Notes: a model not told the origin generated them from the letters alone. Shown: positions 43,521 to 53,789, counted from the stretch's first letter. The stretch: 64,000 nucleotides of DNA from CAYJBH01 sp964368625 (GCA_964368625.1 CAYJBH010000014.1:1-64000); one strand, 5' to 3'. Numbers and translations: made by a program.

Positions 43521-45491
43521 TTGGATATAAGGAACAGGATTAATACACTGCGTAGTCGGTTAAGAATTCATAACCATGAATACTATCAGCTGAATAACCC
43601 CGGCATAAGCGATTTTGAGTATGATCGACTTATGTCGGAGCTTCGTTGTTTAGAAGCAGAGAATCCGGAATTCTACGATGAAAATTCACCTACCTTAACA
43701 ATTGGCGGAGTTGCAGATGAACTATTTGAAAAAGTTTCTCATTCGGTAAGAATGGATAGTTTACAAGATATGTTTTCTTTTGATGAGTTAAGAGATTTTG
43801 ACCGAAGAGTAGCTCAAAAGATTGAAAATAGGCGGTATGTGGTTGAACCTAAAATAGATGGTTTATCAGTTTCGTTAAGTTATGAAAACGGTATTTTTGT
43901 TAAAGGACTTACTCGAGGCAATGGCGAAGTAGGCGAGAATGTTACTGCAAATCTTTTAACAGTTAACTCTGTACCTAAGAGACTTAAAGAGCAATGTAAC
44001 ATTACCGTTAGGGGTGAAATATATATGCCTCGCTCAGTTTTTGAACGTATTATTAAGGAACAGGAGGAGGCTGGAGAAACTCCTTTTAAAAACCCCCGAA
44101 ATGCTGCCTCGGGATCCCTACGTCAAAAGGATTGCAAAGTTACCGCTAAAAGAGATCTTTCAATTTTCATTTTTAACCTTCAACAGGGCGAAATTCCCGT
44201 CAGTACCCATAGTGAGTCTATCGAGTATTTAGAAAATCTTGGGTTTTGCGTACCACCCTATTCGTTTTCGGTAGAAAGTATTGAACAAGCAATTGAGGCT
44301 ATTAAAAGTATAGGCGCCATGCGACAAAACTTCGATTTTGATCTTGATGGAGCAGTGATAAAACTGGAAAATTTAGCCGATCGCCCTGTACTCGGAAGCA
44401 CTTCAAAATTTCCAAGATGGGCTGCTGCCTTCAAATATCCACCGGAAGAGAAAGAAACTAAGCTTGTTAACATCTCCATATCGGTAGGCAGAACGGGTGC
44501 TATTGTTCCCACTGCTGATCTACAATCAGTAATTCTTGCAGGCACCTCTGTTGCTAGGGCAGCTCTCCATAACCGTGATTTTATAGCAGAGAAGGATATT
44601 CGCATAGGTGATACGGTTGTTGTTCGAAAAGCAGGAGATATTATTCCTGAAATCGTTAAAGTTATATCACATGAAGATGGCGCTGAACCATTTATTTTCC
44701 CAGTTAATTGTCCCTCATGCGGTTCTTTACTTGTTGATAGCGATACCGAGGTAGCTTTACGTTGCGTTAACAGACTATGTCCTGAACAGCAACTTAGAGG
44801 TATAATTCATTTTGCTTCAAGAGTAGCAATGGATATCGATGGCCTTGGAGAAGCTATTGTTGAACAACTTGTTAAAGCTGGTTTTGTTAGTGATTTTTCT
44901 GATATCTACTGCTTAAAAAAAGATCAGCTGTTGCAGCTTGAAGGATTTGCCGAGCGATCAGCAGATAATCTTCTTAATGCAATTGAACAGTCTAAAGCTC
45001 AAAACCTTGATAGATTAATTTTTGCCCTTGGCATAAAAAATGTAGGAGCAAGAGCAGCAACACTCATTTGCGAGCGTTTCAACAACATTGATTCAATTAT
45101 TAACGCTAATTCAGAAACGATTTCACAGATAGACGGCATAGGACCAATAATTGCTGATAGTGTTAATGAGTATTTTTCTTCAGAATCTGTTAGGGCTACG
45201 ATTAAAAAGCTAAAAGAATTTAATGTTATTTCGGAATATAGGTCAGCTGTTATTTCTGCGGGATTAGCAGGACATAGTTTTGTTATTACAGGAACACTAC
45301 AAGGATATAGCAGAGATGATGCTAAGGCCTTAATACTAAAACATGGGGGTAAGGTTATTGGCAGCGTATCAAAAAAGACAAACTACCTTTTATGTGGTGA
45401 GGATGCCGGAAGTAAGCTGAAAAAGGCTAAGGACCTTGGAATCGAGGTAATTACTATAGAACAGCTATTAGAGATAATTCAGGATAATTAA
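43521..45491 (+). CDS. ligA: NAD+-dependent DNA ligase
   Basis: Seals nicks in replication and repair. Domain Ia has the HNHEYYQLNNPGISDFEYD block; the adenylated lysine lies in EPKIDGLSV (about residue 114); GRTGAIVPTADL marks the OB fold; four zinc cysteines lie in CPSCGSL and CVNRLCPEQ; helix-hairpin-helix repeats follow; and the BRCT domain (about 590-656) closes the protein. Length 656 is normal. The start codon is TTG at 43521 with GAGGT upstream. The stop overlaps gatC by one base. Confidence 0.96.
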   Translation: MDIRNRINTLRSRLRIHNHEYYQLNNPGISDFEYDRLMSELRCLEAENPEFYDENSPTLTIGGVADELFEKVSHSVRMDSLQDMFSFDELRDFDRRVAQKIENRRYVVEPKIDGLSVSLSYENGIFVKGLTRGNGEVGENVTANLLTVNSVPKRLKEQCNITVRGEIYMPRSVFERIIKEQEEAGETPFKNPRNAASGSLRQKDCKVTAKRDLSIFIFNLQQGEIPVSTHSESIEYLENLGFCVPPYSFSVESIEQAIEAIKSIGAMRQNFDFDLDGAVIKLENLADRPVLGSTSKFPRWAAAFKYPPEEKETKLVNISISVGRTGAIVPTADLQSVILAGTSVARAALHNRDFIAEKDIRIGDTVVVRKAGDIIPEIVKVISHEDGAEPFIFPVNCPSCGSLLVDSDTEVALRCVNRLCPEQQLRGIIHFASRVAMDIDGLGEAIVEQLVKAGFVSDFSDIYCLKKDQLLQLEGFAERSADNLLNAIEQSKAQNLDRLIFALGIKNVGARAATLICERFNNIDSIINANSETISQIDGIGPIIADSVNEYFSSESVRATIKKLKEFNVISEYRSAVISAGLAGHSFVITGTLQGYSRDDAKALILKHGGKVIGSVSKKTNYLLCGEDAGSKLKKAKDLGIEVITIEQLLEIIQDN

Positions 45492-45763
45492 TGAACAATA
45501 AAGATTTTAATGAGCTATGCAAGCTATCTCAGCTTGAACTTGCGCCGGAACAGATAAAATGTTTTTCGGTGCAGCTTAATAATATGCTTACAATGGTAGA
45601 ACATCTTCCTGATATTTCTGATAATATAAAACCTGTAGATGACTTTAAAGAAATGATTCTGCGTGAAGACGATATAACACCTTCCTTAGAAAGAGATGTC
45701 TTTTTAGCCGCTGTTCCTAAACACGAACTGGGATATATATCACTTCCCCCGTTGAAATATTAG
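45491..45763 (+). CDS. gatC: Asp/Glu-tRNA amidotransferase subunit C
   Basis: The small 90-residue subunit that stabilises GatA in the amidotransferase converting Glu-tRNA(Gln) to Gln-tRNA(Gln). It has the family opening FNELCKLSQLELAPEQ and middle VEHLPDISDNIKPV. Its ATG shares a base with the ligA stop, and gatA follows after nine bp. Confidence 0.93.
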   Translation: MNNKDFNELCKLSQLELAPEQIKCFSVQLNNMLTMVEHLPDISDNIKPVDDFKEMILREDDITPSLERDVFLAAVPKHELGYISLPPLKY

Positions 45764-45772
45764 GGAGGGTGA

Positions 45773-47224
45773 ATGAAGAATAACTTGTATCAACTCTCGG
45801 CTTTTGAAGCTCAAAACTTACTCAAAAGTAAAGAGGTAACATCAAAAGAACTTACCGAAGCTTGTTTAAATCGTATTAACAGTATTGATAATAAAATAGA
45901 TGCCTTCCTTACCATTACGGCGGACAAAGCTATAAATGCAGCAGTTGCATCAGACAAACGCAGAGCGGGTGGAAACAACCTTGGACCACTTGACGGTATT
46001 CCTTACTCGGTTAAGGACAATATTTGCACTAACGGAATAAAAACAAGCTGTGCCTCTAGAATGCTTGAAAACTTTGTACCTCCTTACAGCGCAACAGCTT
46101 ATCAGCGCATGGAGGATAGCGGCGCCGTTCTGCTAGGCAAGCTTAATATGGATGAATTTGCAATGGGTTCCTCCTGCGAAACTTCTTATTTTAAGCAAAC
46201 CAAGAACCCCTTCAATTTAGACCGTGTTCCCGGTGGCTCCTCTGGAGGAAGTGCAGCTGCAGTTGCTGCATGTGAAGGAATGGTTTCGTTAGGAAGCGAC
46301 ACCGGTGGATCTGTAAGACAGCCCGCATCACTTTGTGGAGTAGTTGGTTTTAAACCTTCGTATGGAGCAGTATCACGTTATGGTTTAGTTGCATTTGCGT
46401 CTTCACTTGATCAGATAGGCCCGTTAGGACGAAGCGTTGAAGACGTTAAAGATACATTTAACATCATAGCAGGTCATGATAGATTAGATTCAACCTCTAA
46501 ACTAAAACCACTAAGTAGAGACTCTAAGCCAATTAATAAATCCATCATAGGTCTTCCAAAGGAGTACTTTGAAGAGGGGATAGAAGAAGAAACAAGATCA
46601 TTTGTTATTGCTGCTGCCAAAGCGTTGGAAAAGGAAGGTGCAACAATAAAAGAGGTTTCGGTTCCAAATTTAAAACATTCACTTTCAGCCTATTATATAA
46701 TTTCTTCGGCCGAAGCATCTTCAAATCTAGCTAGATACGACGGCGTGAAATTTGGATTTAGAGCAGATACCGATAACCTAAACGATATATATCGATTAAG
46801 CCGTAGTGTTGGTTTTGGTGATGAAGTTAAGCGACGAATATTATTTGGCACATATGTTCTTTCCGGCGGTTACTATGAGGCATATTATAAGAGGGCAAAA
46901 CTATTACAGCGACAATTTACCGATGAGATGAATTTGGTTTTATCTGAATGCGACCTACTATTAACCCCAACCTCTCCATTTACCGCTTTTAAATTAGGCG
47001 AAAAGGTTACGGATCCTATAAAGATGTATGCTGCAGATAGCTGCACAGTTACTGTTAACCTTTCCGGATTGCCGGCAATAACGGTTCCTTGCGGTTATTC
47101 CAACGAGGGGATGCCGATAGGGATGCAACTTATCGGTGCACACGGCAGTGATTATTCGTTACTATCCTTTGCAAAAAAATATGAAACCCTTGTTGGTGGT
47201 TTTAAATTACCGGAGGTAACCTGA
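45773..47224 (+). CDS. gatA: Asp/Glu-tRNA amidotransferase subunit A
   Basis: The amidase subunit that releases ammonia from glutamine. The Ser-cisSer-Lys triad is carried by Lys in PYSVKDNICT (about 79) and the amidase signature GGSSGGSAAAVAA followed by SLGSDTGGSVRQPA (about 154-180). Length 483 is normal. GGAGGG lies before the ATG, and the last base of the stop is the first base of gatB. Confidence 0.97.
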   Translation: MKNNLYQLSAFEAQNLLKSKEVTSKELTEACLNRINSIDNKIDAFLTITADKAINAAVASDKRRAGGNNLGPLDGIPYSVKDNICTNGIKTSCASRMLENFVPPYSATAYQRMEDSGAVLLGKLNMDEFAMGSSCETSYFKQTKNPFNLDRVPGGSSGGSAAAVAACEGMVSLGSDTGGSVRQPASLCGVVGFKPSYGAVSRYGLVAFASSLDQIGPLGRSVEDVKDTFNIIAGHDRLDSTSKLKPLSRDSKPINKSIIGLPKEYFEEGIEEETRSFVIAAAKALEKEGATIKEVSVPNLKHSLSAYYIISSAEASSNLARYDGVKFGFRADTDNLNDIYRLSRSVGFGDEVKRRILFGTYVLSGGYYEAYYKRAKLLQRQFTDEMNLVLSECDLLLTPTSPFTAFKLGEKVTDPIKMYAADSCTVTVNLSGLPAITVPCGYSNEGMPIGMQLIGAHGSDYSLLSFAKKYETLVGGFKLPEVT

Positions 47225-48693
47225 TGTTAAAATACGAAACGGTTATCGGATTAGAGGTTCATGCCGAGCTTAATACAGCTTCTAAAATATACTGTGGCTG
47301 CAAAAATAAGTTTGGCCTTGAGGTTAATACGGCCATTTGTCCCATATGTACCGGTATGCCGGGAACGTTACCTAGTTTAAATAGCAAGGTTGTGGAAAAA
47401 TGTGTTAAAATGGGGCTTGCGCTCAATTGTAAAGTAAATAAGCTTTCCAAACAGGATAGGAAGAATTATTTCTATCCAGACCTACCTAAAGGATATCAAA
47501 TATCCCAGTTTGACGTTCCGCTTTGCGAAAATGGTAGCCTTGATATAATGATAAATGGCAAAACTAAATTGATAGGCATTACTAGAATACATATTGAGGA
47601 GGATGCGGGTAAAATAGTTAAAATGGGTGGAGTTGATAAAACCTTTGCCGATTATAACAGATGCGGTGTTCCGCTTATTGAGATTGTTAGCGAACCTGAT
47701 ATGCGCAGTGCAGAGGAGGCTAAGGCCTTTCTTGAAACAATACATACATTATTGTTATATCTCGATATAAGTGACGCAAAGATGCAAGAAGGAAGTGTTC
47801 GATGTGATGTTAATGTTTCGATACGGCCTATCGGTACTAATGAGCTAACAACCCGATGCGAAATGAAAAATGTTAATAGTTTTGGGGCAGTTTATCGGTG
47901 TATTTTATATGAGATTGGGCGTCAAAATACTCTTCTCGAAGCCGGTAGGATTATTGAACAGCAAACTAGACGATGGGATGACGAAGCAGGTGTTAGCATA
48001 TTACTTAGAAGCAAAGAGGATGCACACGACTATCGCTATTTCCCTGAACCGGATCTTCTCGGAATTACTGTATCTCAAAGTTTAATTGATCGTATTAACG
48101 CTGAGTTACCCGAACTTCCTACAACAAAGGCTCTGCGCTATATTAACGATTTTGCATTACCTATACCCGATGCGGTTCAGATATCATCAGATAAAGAGCG
48201 TGCACTTTTTTTCGATGCAGCGGTTAAACCAAATATAAAGGTTGCAAAGGAAATTTGTAACTGGATAATAGGCGACATTGCTGCTTATTTAGTAAAAAAT
48301 AGCATTTCAATTAACGAAACAGCACTTACTCCGGAAAATCTAAGCAGCATGGTTACACTTATTGATAACCAAATAATCAGCAACACAGCCGGAAAAAAAG
48401 TATTAGAGGAATTGCTAATACGTGATGTTGATCCTACTGCAGTGGTTAAAGATAAAAACTTAACGCAGATTAACAACAACGAGATATTAAACAATATAGT
48501 AACTAATGTACTAGATGAAAACAAAAGTGTTATTCTAGATTACAAAGAAGGAAAAACAAATACTATTGGATATTTTGTAGGTTGTTGCATGAAACAAAGT
48601 GAGGGGAAGGGAAATCCCCAAACATTTACCGAGCTATTAACCGACAGGTTAAAGTCAATGATAGAAAGGAGAGAAAAAAATGGCAGAATTTAA
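47224..48693 (+). CDS. gatB: Asp/Glu-tRNA amidotransferase subunit B
   Basis: The kinase/transamidase subunit that activates the tRNA-bound glutamate. Motifs include VIGLEVHAELNTASKIYCGC near the start, CPICTGMPGTLP, KNYFYPDLPKGYQISQ, EGSVRCDVNVSIRP, and the C-terminal YqeY-like tail. Zinc cysteines are present in CGCKNKFG and CPICTG. Length 489 is normal. The presence of gatCAB suggests Gln-tRNA is made indirectly. The stop overlaps the next gene by 14 bases. Confidence 0.97.
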   Translation: MLKYETVIGLEVHAELNTASKIYCGCKNKFGLEVNTAICPICTGMPGTLPSLNSKVVEKCVKMGLALNCKVNKLSKQDRKNYFYPDLPKGYQISQFDVPLCENGSLDIMINGKTKLIGITRIHIEEDAGKIVKMGGVDKTFADYNRCGVPLIEIVSEPDMRSAEEAKAFLETIHTLLLYLDISDAKMQEGSVRCDVNVSIRPIGTNELTTRCEMKNVNSFGAVYRCILYEIGRQNTLLEAGRIIEQQTRRWDDEAGVSILLRSKEDAHDYRYFPEPDLLGITVSQSLIDRINAELPELPTTKALRYINDFALPIPDAVQISSDKERALFFDAAVKPNIKVAKEICNWIIGDIAAYLVKNSISINETALTPENLSSMVTLIDNQIISNTAGKKVLEELLIRDVDPTAVVKDKNLTQINNNEILNNIVTNVLDENKSVILDYKEGKTNTIGYFVGCCMKQSEGKGNPQTFTELLTDRLKSMIERREKNGRI

Positions 48694-48901
48694 GTATGAG
48701 ATTACCGAGAATCTTGGTGTGCTTTCGGAGGGTAACAACGGATGGCAACGCGAGATTAACATGGTTAGTTGGAATGAGCGTGAGGCAAAATTCGACATTC
48801 GCGACTGGTCGCCCGACCATACTAAGATGGGCAAAGGTATTTCATTAACAGCAGATGAGGTTGCACTATTAAAGGATATCCTTGCTGATTTTGAGGTATA
48901 G
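48680..48901 (+). CDS. YdbC/PC4-like single-strand DNA-binding protein
   Basis: A 73-residue protein with the YdbC pattern: an N-terminal strand (FKYEITENLGVLSE), GWQREINMVSWNEREAKFDIRD-type strands, a WSPDHTKMGKGI turn, and a final helix (DEVALLKDILADF). The family resembles the eukaryotic PC4 coactivator and binds single-stranded nucleic acid. AAAGGAGA stands ahead of the ATG. It overlaps gatB by 14 bases and is followed by the HD gene after three bases. Confidence 0.8.
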   Translation: MAEFKYEITENLGVLSEGNNGWQREINMVSWNEREAKFDIRDWSPDHTKMGKGISLTADEVALLKDILADFEV

Positions 48902-48904
48902 CTT

Positions 48905-49501
48905 ATGGCAGAGGTAGGACAGTATAGCGCAGAATTTACCAAGATTTTCACCGAAAAGGTTAAGCGTAAAGGCGCAGATGATTTTTTTGAATGGTTAGGA
49001 AAAACAGATTTTTTTACAGCCCCAGCTTCTACCAGATACCATGGAGCATGCGAATCAGGACTGGTTATGCATAGCTTGAATGTATATCACTGTTTAACCG
49101 AGCTACAGGACAAAGAATCTGATGAAAACATAGCTGTGTGTGGTTTACTTCATGATCTTTGTAAAGCTAACTTTTATAAAGTAAGTACACGCAACGTAAA
49201 AAATGAGCAAACCGGTGCTTGGGAAAAGGTTCCTTACTATTTCATTGAGGATGAGTTTCCTTATGGGCATGGTGAAAAAAGTGTATACCTTATTGAGCGA
49301 TTTATGAAATTAAGTCCTGCAGAGGCTATGTCAATAAGATGGCATATGGGCGGCTACGATGATGCGGTTAAGGGGGGAAGTTATTCCATTAGCCAGGCTT
49401 ATGACCAGTATCCGCTTGCGGTAAAGTTACACATTGCAGACCTAAAGGCAACATATCTTTTAGAGCACGGAACGTCTGCAGTAAGAAATAACAGTAGATA
49501 A
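48905..49501 (+). CDS. HD-domain metal-dependent phosphohydrolase
   Basis: A 198-residue protein with an HD domain: a first histidine in GLVMHSLNV (about 53), the paired His-Asp in GLLHDLCKAN (about 82), and a further Asp near LHIADLKATY (about 179) that could complete the metal site. Its substrate is unknown. It is three bases after the YdbC-like gene and 13 bases before the transketolase genes. Confidence 0.8.
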   Translation: MAEVGQYSAEFTKIFTEKVKRKGADDFFEWLGKTDFFTAPASTRYHGACESGLVMHSLNVYHCLTELQDKESDENIAVCGLLHDLCKANFYKVSTRNVKNEQTGAWEKVPYYFIEDEFPYGHGEKSVYLIERFMKLSPAEAMSIRWHMGGYDDAVKGGSYSISQAYDQYPLAVKLHIADLKATYLLEHGTSAVRNNSR

Positions 49502-49514
49502 AAGGAGGTTAAAC

Positions 49515-50330
49515 ATGGAGATTTCAAGATTAAAAGAAGTCTGTAACGACGTTCGAAAGGATATCGTTAACATGACGGCAGCAGCAAAAAGCGGACATCC
49601 CGGTGGCTCACTTTCCGGAGTAGAGGCGTTGGTTGGACTATACTTTCATAAAATGAAGGTAGATCCTAAAAACCCTAAGGATGAGAATCGTGACCGCTTT
49701 GTTTTAAGCAAAGGACATGCAGCACCATTACTATATGCAGTTCTTGGCGAAGCAGGGTTCTTTGATAAAGAATTGTTCGGATCTTTACGTAAGCTACACA
49801 GCCCTTTACAGGGTCATCCTGATGCTAAAAAATTACCAGGCGTTGATGCCTCTACCGGCTCACTTGGTCAGGGTGTATCTATTGCTGTTGGCATGGCTAT
49901 CGGAGCAAAGGCAAACAAAAGTGATGTAAATGTTTATACACTACTTGGCGATGGCGAGCTTCAGGAAGGTCTTTGCTGGGAAGCAGCAACAGCTGCAGCC
50001 CATTACAAGCTTGACAACCTAACTGTAATCGTTGATAACAATGGTCTACAGATCGATGGTTCTAACGATGAAGTTATGTCTTTAGGAAGTATTGAGGACA
50101 AATTCACTGCTTTCGGCTTTGAGGTAATATCAGTTGAGGATGGTAACGATATTGAGCAGATTATAGCAGCGCTCGACAAGGAAGTTACCGGAAAACCTAA
50201 GTGCATAGTATCCCACTCGGTTAAGGGTAAAGGAATTTCCTTTATGGAAAATCAGGTAGGTTGGCACGGAAAGGCCCCAAGTTCAGAGGATAGAGATAAA
50301 GCAATAGCAGAGTTAGGAGGTGCAAAATGA
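49515..50330 (+). CDS. Transketolase, N-terminal subunit
   Basis: The thiamine diphosphate-binding half of a split transketolase that moves two-carbon units in the non-oxidative pentose phosphate path. The cofactor motif is LLGDGELQEG followed by DNNGLQIDG (about 150-190), and the N-terminus has SGHPGGSLSGVEAL. Length 271 fits the split form common in anaerobes. GGAGG precedes the ATG. The stop overlaps the C-terminal subunit gene by four bases. Confidence 0.94.
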   Translation: MEISRLKEVCNDVRKDIVNMTAAAKSGHPGGSLSGVEALVGLYFHKMKVDPKNPKDENRDRFVLSKGHAAPLLYAVLGEAGFFDKELFGSLRKLHSPLQGHPDAKKLPGVDASTGSLGQGVSIAVGMAIGAKANKSDVNVYTLLGDGELQEGLCWEAATAAAHYKLDNLTVIVDNNGLQIDGSNDEVMSLGSIEDKFTAFGFEVISVEDGNDIEQIIAALDKEVTGKPKCIVSHSVKGKGISFMENQVGWHGKAPSSEDRDKAIAELGGAK

Positions 50331-51256
50331 GTAACACAAAAGCAACAAGAAACGCATATGGTGACGCACTTTGCGAACTAGGCGAGGTTAACGATAAGGT
50401 GGTTGTTCTTGATTCCGATCTTGCGCATGCAACCATGACAATGGGATTTGCTAAAAAATATCCTGAAAGATTTTTTAATGCCGGAATTGCTGAGGCTAAC
50501 ATGGTTGACATGGCTGCGGGTCTTTCCACTATGGGATTAATTCCTTTCTGCAGCACCTTTGCTATATTCGGAACCGGCCGAGCTTACGAAATGGTTCGTA
50601 ACAGCGTTGCTTATCCCGGTTTTAATGTTAAGCTCTGCATGACTCACTCAGGAATTACTGTAGGTGAAGACGGTGGAAGTCATCAATCTATAGAAGACGT
50701 AGCACTAATGCGAGTTATTCCCGGAATGGTTGTTATTAGTCCCTGTGATGCAAATGAGGCTAGAAAAGCTGTGTTTGCACTAGCAGACTACAACGGGCCT
50801 GCATATCTAAGGCTTTCTCGTCCCGCCAGCCATATATTTGATGGTGATATGCCTTTTATTATTGGAAAAGCTAACGTAATGGAAGAGGGAAGCGATGTTG
50901 CAATTTTTGCTCATGGTTTAATGGTTAAATCTGCAGTTGATGCTGCTGCTGCACTTAAAGAAAAAGGTATTTCTGCTGCTGTAATTAACATGCACACAAT
51001 TAAGCCATTAGATAGAGAATGCGTAGAGAAATATGCAAAGAGCTGTAAAAAGGTTGTTACTATCGAAGAGCATAGCGTTATTGGAGGCCTTGGCGATGCG
51101 GTTGCAGATATTGTAGTTTCAATGCCTGATGTAACCATGCTAAAAATTGGTGTTAACGATCAATTTGGACAGTCAGGTACACCCGATGAGCTTTTAAAGG
51201 AATACGGTTTAGATACTGAAAGCATTATAAGCAAAATATCAAACTACGTAAAATAA
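50327..51256 (+). CDS. Transketolase, C-terminal subunit
   Basis: The pyrimidine-binding and C-terminal half of the split transketolase. Motifs are FNAGIAEANMVDMAAGLS (about 46-63, with the catalytic glutamate), FCSTFAIFGTGRAYEM and MTHSGITVGEDGGSHQ. Length 309 is typical. It is translationally coupled to the N-terminal subunit and needs it for activity. Confidence 0.94.
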   Translation: MSNTKATRNAYGDALCELGEVNDKVVVLDSDLAHATMTMGFAKKYPERFFNAGIAEANMVDMAAGLSTMGLIPFCSTFAIFGTGRAYEMVRNSVAYPGFNVKLCMTHSGITVGEDGGSHQSIEDVALMRVIPGMVVISPCDANEARKAVFALADYNGPAYLRLSRPASHIFDGDMPFIIGKANVMEEGSDVAIFAHGLMVKSAVDAAAALKEKGISAAVINMHTIKPLDRECVEKYAKSCKKVVTIEEHSVIGGLGDAVADIVVSMPDVTMLKIGVNDQFGQSGTPDELLKEYGLDTESIISKISNYVK

Positions 51257-51270
51257 AATAACGGTATTGC

Positions 51271-51310
51271 AAAAAATGCGCAACCCTCTTATCTGGGTCG
51301 CGCATTTTTT
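51271..51310. terminator. Bidirectional terminator between transketolase and fhs
   Basis: AAAAAATGCGC-ACCC and GGGT-GCGCATTTTTT (51271-51310) form a stem with an A-run on one side and a T-run on the other, suited to ending both convergent transcripts. Confidence 0.9.
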
Positions 51311-51327
51311 ATTTCCCCGGAAATAGT

Positions 51328-52995
51328 TTAAAATAATCCTTTTATAACACCATTAACGTCTACATCAATTTTTTCGGCCGCCGGTATTTTGGGAAGGCCG
51401 GGCATTGTCATTATGCTTCCCATAATAACAACTATAAATCCTGCGCCGGCGCTAAGCCTGAGATTTCTCACCGTCATGGTGAATCCATTTGGGGCACCCA
51501 GAAGTGATGGATCATCGCTAAAACTATATTGAGTTTTAGCAATACAAATCGGAAGGTTGTCATAGCCATTAGCCTTTAAATCTTCAAGCTCTTTAGCTGC
51601 AGCAGTACTAAAACTAACATCATTGGCCCGATAAACTTTTTTACACACTGCTAATATTTTATCCTTTAACGACTTATCATTATTATAGCTAAAATTTATC
51701 TTTCCACCATTTGCAATAGAAACAACTCGCTCAGCCAATGCGGTTCCGCCGGCACCACCCTTTGCAAATACTTCTGATAACTCACAGGGTACATCAATTT
51801 CTTTACATAGGTTTTTAATAAACTCATGTTCGGTAACATCGTCGGTAGGAAAGGCGTTAATTGCAACACAGACAGGAAGACCAAAAACCTCCTTCATATT
51901 TTCTATATGTCTAACAAGGTTGCAGCTACCCTCTTTTAGATATTCTAAATTCTTATCGCCAAGCTGTTCTTTTGGGCATCCGCCATGATGCTTTAACGCT
52001 CTAACTGTTGCAACAATTACAACTGCATCAGGAGAGAGTCCGGAAATGCGGCATTTAATATCGATAAATTTTTCAGCACCAAGATCAGCTCCAAATCCTG
52101 CTTCGGTAACAACATAGTCGGCACACTTTAAGGCTAATCTTGTTGCAATAACGCTGTTGCAACCATGGGCAATATTAGCAAAAGGGCCACCATGTATAAA
52201 TGCAGGTGTATGCTCTAATGTTTGAACAAGATTAGGATCAAATGCATCCTTTAATAACGCTGCCATGGCTCCATGGGCGTTTATCTGTCCTGCCGTTATT
52301 GGTTTGCCATCAAAACTATATCCAATAACTATATTAGAGAGTCGAAGCTTAAGATCTTCAAGATCGGTTGCAAGGCAAAATATAGCCATAACCTCACTAG
52401 CAACCGTAATATCAAACCCATCCTCACGCGGGGTTCCGTTTGCCTTACCGCCAAGACCATCATTAATATATCGTAGCTGGCGATCATTCATATCAACACA
52501 ACGCTTCCAGCTAACCCTCCTGGCATCTATACAAAGAGCGTTACCTTGAAAAATATGGTTGTCGATCATTGCAGCCAAAAGATTATTGGCTGCCGATATT
52601 GCATGCATATCACCGGTAAAATGTAGGTTAATATCTTCCATAGGAACAACCTGTGCATATCCTCCACCGGCCGCACCACCTTTTAATCCAAATACAGGGC
52701 CGAGACTAGGTTCTCTAAGAACAACAGCAGTTTTTTTACCAATCTTACTAAGAGAATCGGCAAGACCGACACTCGTTGTTGTTTTTCCTTCCCCAGCAGG
52801 GGTGGGACTTATTGCTGTAACTAAAATAAGTTTACCGTTTGGATTAGAATCAAGCTGCTTTATTAGCCTATGGTCAACCTTAGCTTTGTTTCTACCATAG
52901 TCAACTACGCTTTCTGCTGGCAAATTTAGTTTTTCTGCAATTTTTGATATTTTAAGTACCTTAGATTTTTGTGCAATAATGATATCACTGTCCAT
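51328..52995 (-). CDS. fhs: Formate-tetrahydrofolate ligase
   Basis: ATP-dependent synthesis of 10-formyl-tetrahydrofolate, used in one-carbon metabolism and, in acetogens, the methyl branch of the acetyl-CoA pathway. The P-loop is ISPTPAGEGKTTTSVGL (62-78); EPSLGPVFGLKGGAAGGGYA and QGNALCIDARRVSWKR follow, both family signatures. Length 555 is standard. On its own it does not show acetogenesis. It stands alone on the minus strand. Confidence 0.96.
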   Translation of the reverse strand: MDSDIIIAQKSKVLKISKIAEKLNLPAESVVDYGRNKAKVDHRLIKQLDSNPNGKLILVTAISPTPAGEGKTTTSVGLADSLSKIGKKTAVVLREPSLGPVFGLKGGAAGGGYAQVVPMEDINLHFTGDMHAISAANNLLAAMIDNHIFQGNALCIDARRVSWKRCVDMNDRQLRYINDGLGGKANGTPREDGFDITVASEVMAIFCLATDLEDLKLRLSNIVIGYSFDGKPITAGQINAHGAMAALLKDAFDPNLVQTLEHTPAFIHGGPFANIAHGCNSVIATRLALKCADYVVTEAGFGADLGAEKFIDIKCRISGLSPDAVVIVATVRALKHHGGCPKEQLGDKNLEYLKEGSCNLVRHIENMKEVFGLPVCVAINAFPTDDVTEHEFIKNLCKEIDVPCELSEVFAKGGAGGTALAERVVSIANGGKINFSYNNDKSLKDKILAVCKKVYRANDVSFSTAAAKELEDLKANGYDNLPICIAKTQYSFSDDPSLLGAPNGFTMTVRNLRLSAGAGFIVVIMGSIMTMPGLPKIPAAEKIDVDVNGVIKGLF

Positions 52996-53082
52996 AAAAA
53001 TATGTCCTTAATCGTTTTTAAGCTATAACATTAAAAGTATATCATAAAATTTTATCTATATCAATAAAGGTATTGCAATATG

Positions 53083-53760
53083 TTAATATTTATGTTTTTT
53101 ATCCTTAAATTTTGTATATAAATATACTGCCAATGCTATTAGTCCTGTTATCGAGTACAATACAACTCCAACAAAAATATCTCCCTCTAGCAAACGAGCA
53201 CCTATAAATGTTGATGACAAAACAGAGGGTACTCGGGCTATAAGCGTTATTAATAGAAATTTCTTTAATGTTACCGAAGTAAACGGAGCGAAGTATGTAA
53301 TCATATCTTTTGGAGTTCCGGGTATAAAAAAGAGAATAAAAATAATTATTGTAAGATTGTTTTTGTTATTAATGAAGTTGGTAATTTTGTTGTTACTATT
53401 ATTAAAAAGTGCTTGCGTGGCAGAAAAACCGAGTTTTTTTGCCAGAGTGAAGATTATGGTAGTTCCAAGTGCAATTCCACACATGCATAATATAAAGCCG
53501 AAAAACGTTCCGTAAAGAATACCGGCAATAACCTCTATAACTTCTCCGGGTATAACAAAAATAACTACCTGCATCATCTGAATTGTTGTAAATACAAAAG
53601 CACCCAAAATTCCAAGTTCACGTATCGGCTCGATCAATCTATTCGCATCTTCCAAACTATTTAGCTCAGATATATATGGAGAGAGAAATACTCCAAGGCC
53701 TCCGAGTAGTAACATTATTATCAAAAAGAAGATAAGTTTTGTTAAATTTTCTTTTTTCAT
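53083..53760 (-). CDS. TVP38/TMEM64-family membrane protein
   Basis: A 225-residue integral membrane protein of the DedA/TVP38 (VTT domain) superfamily with about six helices. The VTT core is seen in VFVIPGEVIEVIAGILYGTF-type sequence (about 70-90) and FFIPGTPKDMITYFA (about 145-160), both with the G/P-rich re-entrant pattern. Relatives take part in lipid movement and membrane homeostasis; the substrate is unknown. It is divergent from the Fe-S aldo/keto reductase. Confidence 0.82.
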   Translation of the reverse strand: MKKENLTKLIFFLIIMLLLGGLGVFLSPYISELNSLEDANRLIEPIRELGILGAFVFTTIQMMQVVIFVIPGEVIEVIAGILYGTFFGFILCMCGIALGTTIIFTLAKKLGFSATQALFNNSNNKITNFINNKNNLTIIIFILFFIPGTPKDMITYFAPFTSVTLKKFLLITLIARVPSVLSSTFIGARLLEGDIFVGVVLYSITGLIALAVYLYTKFKDKKHKY

Positions 53761-53789
53761 TTCCTACCTATATACAAACTATATCTTTG

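Noticed and set aside
52996..53082. Tetrahydrofolate riboswitch before fhs
   Set aside because: The 87-bp AT-rich gap shows no aptamer-like stems or terminator.
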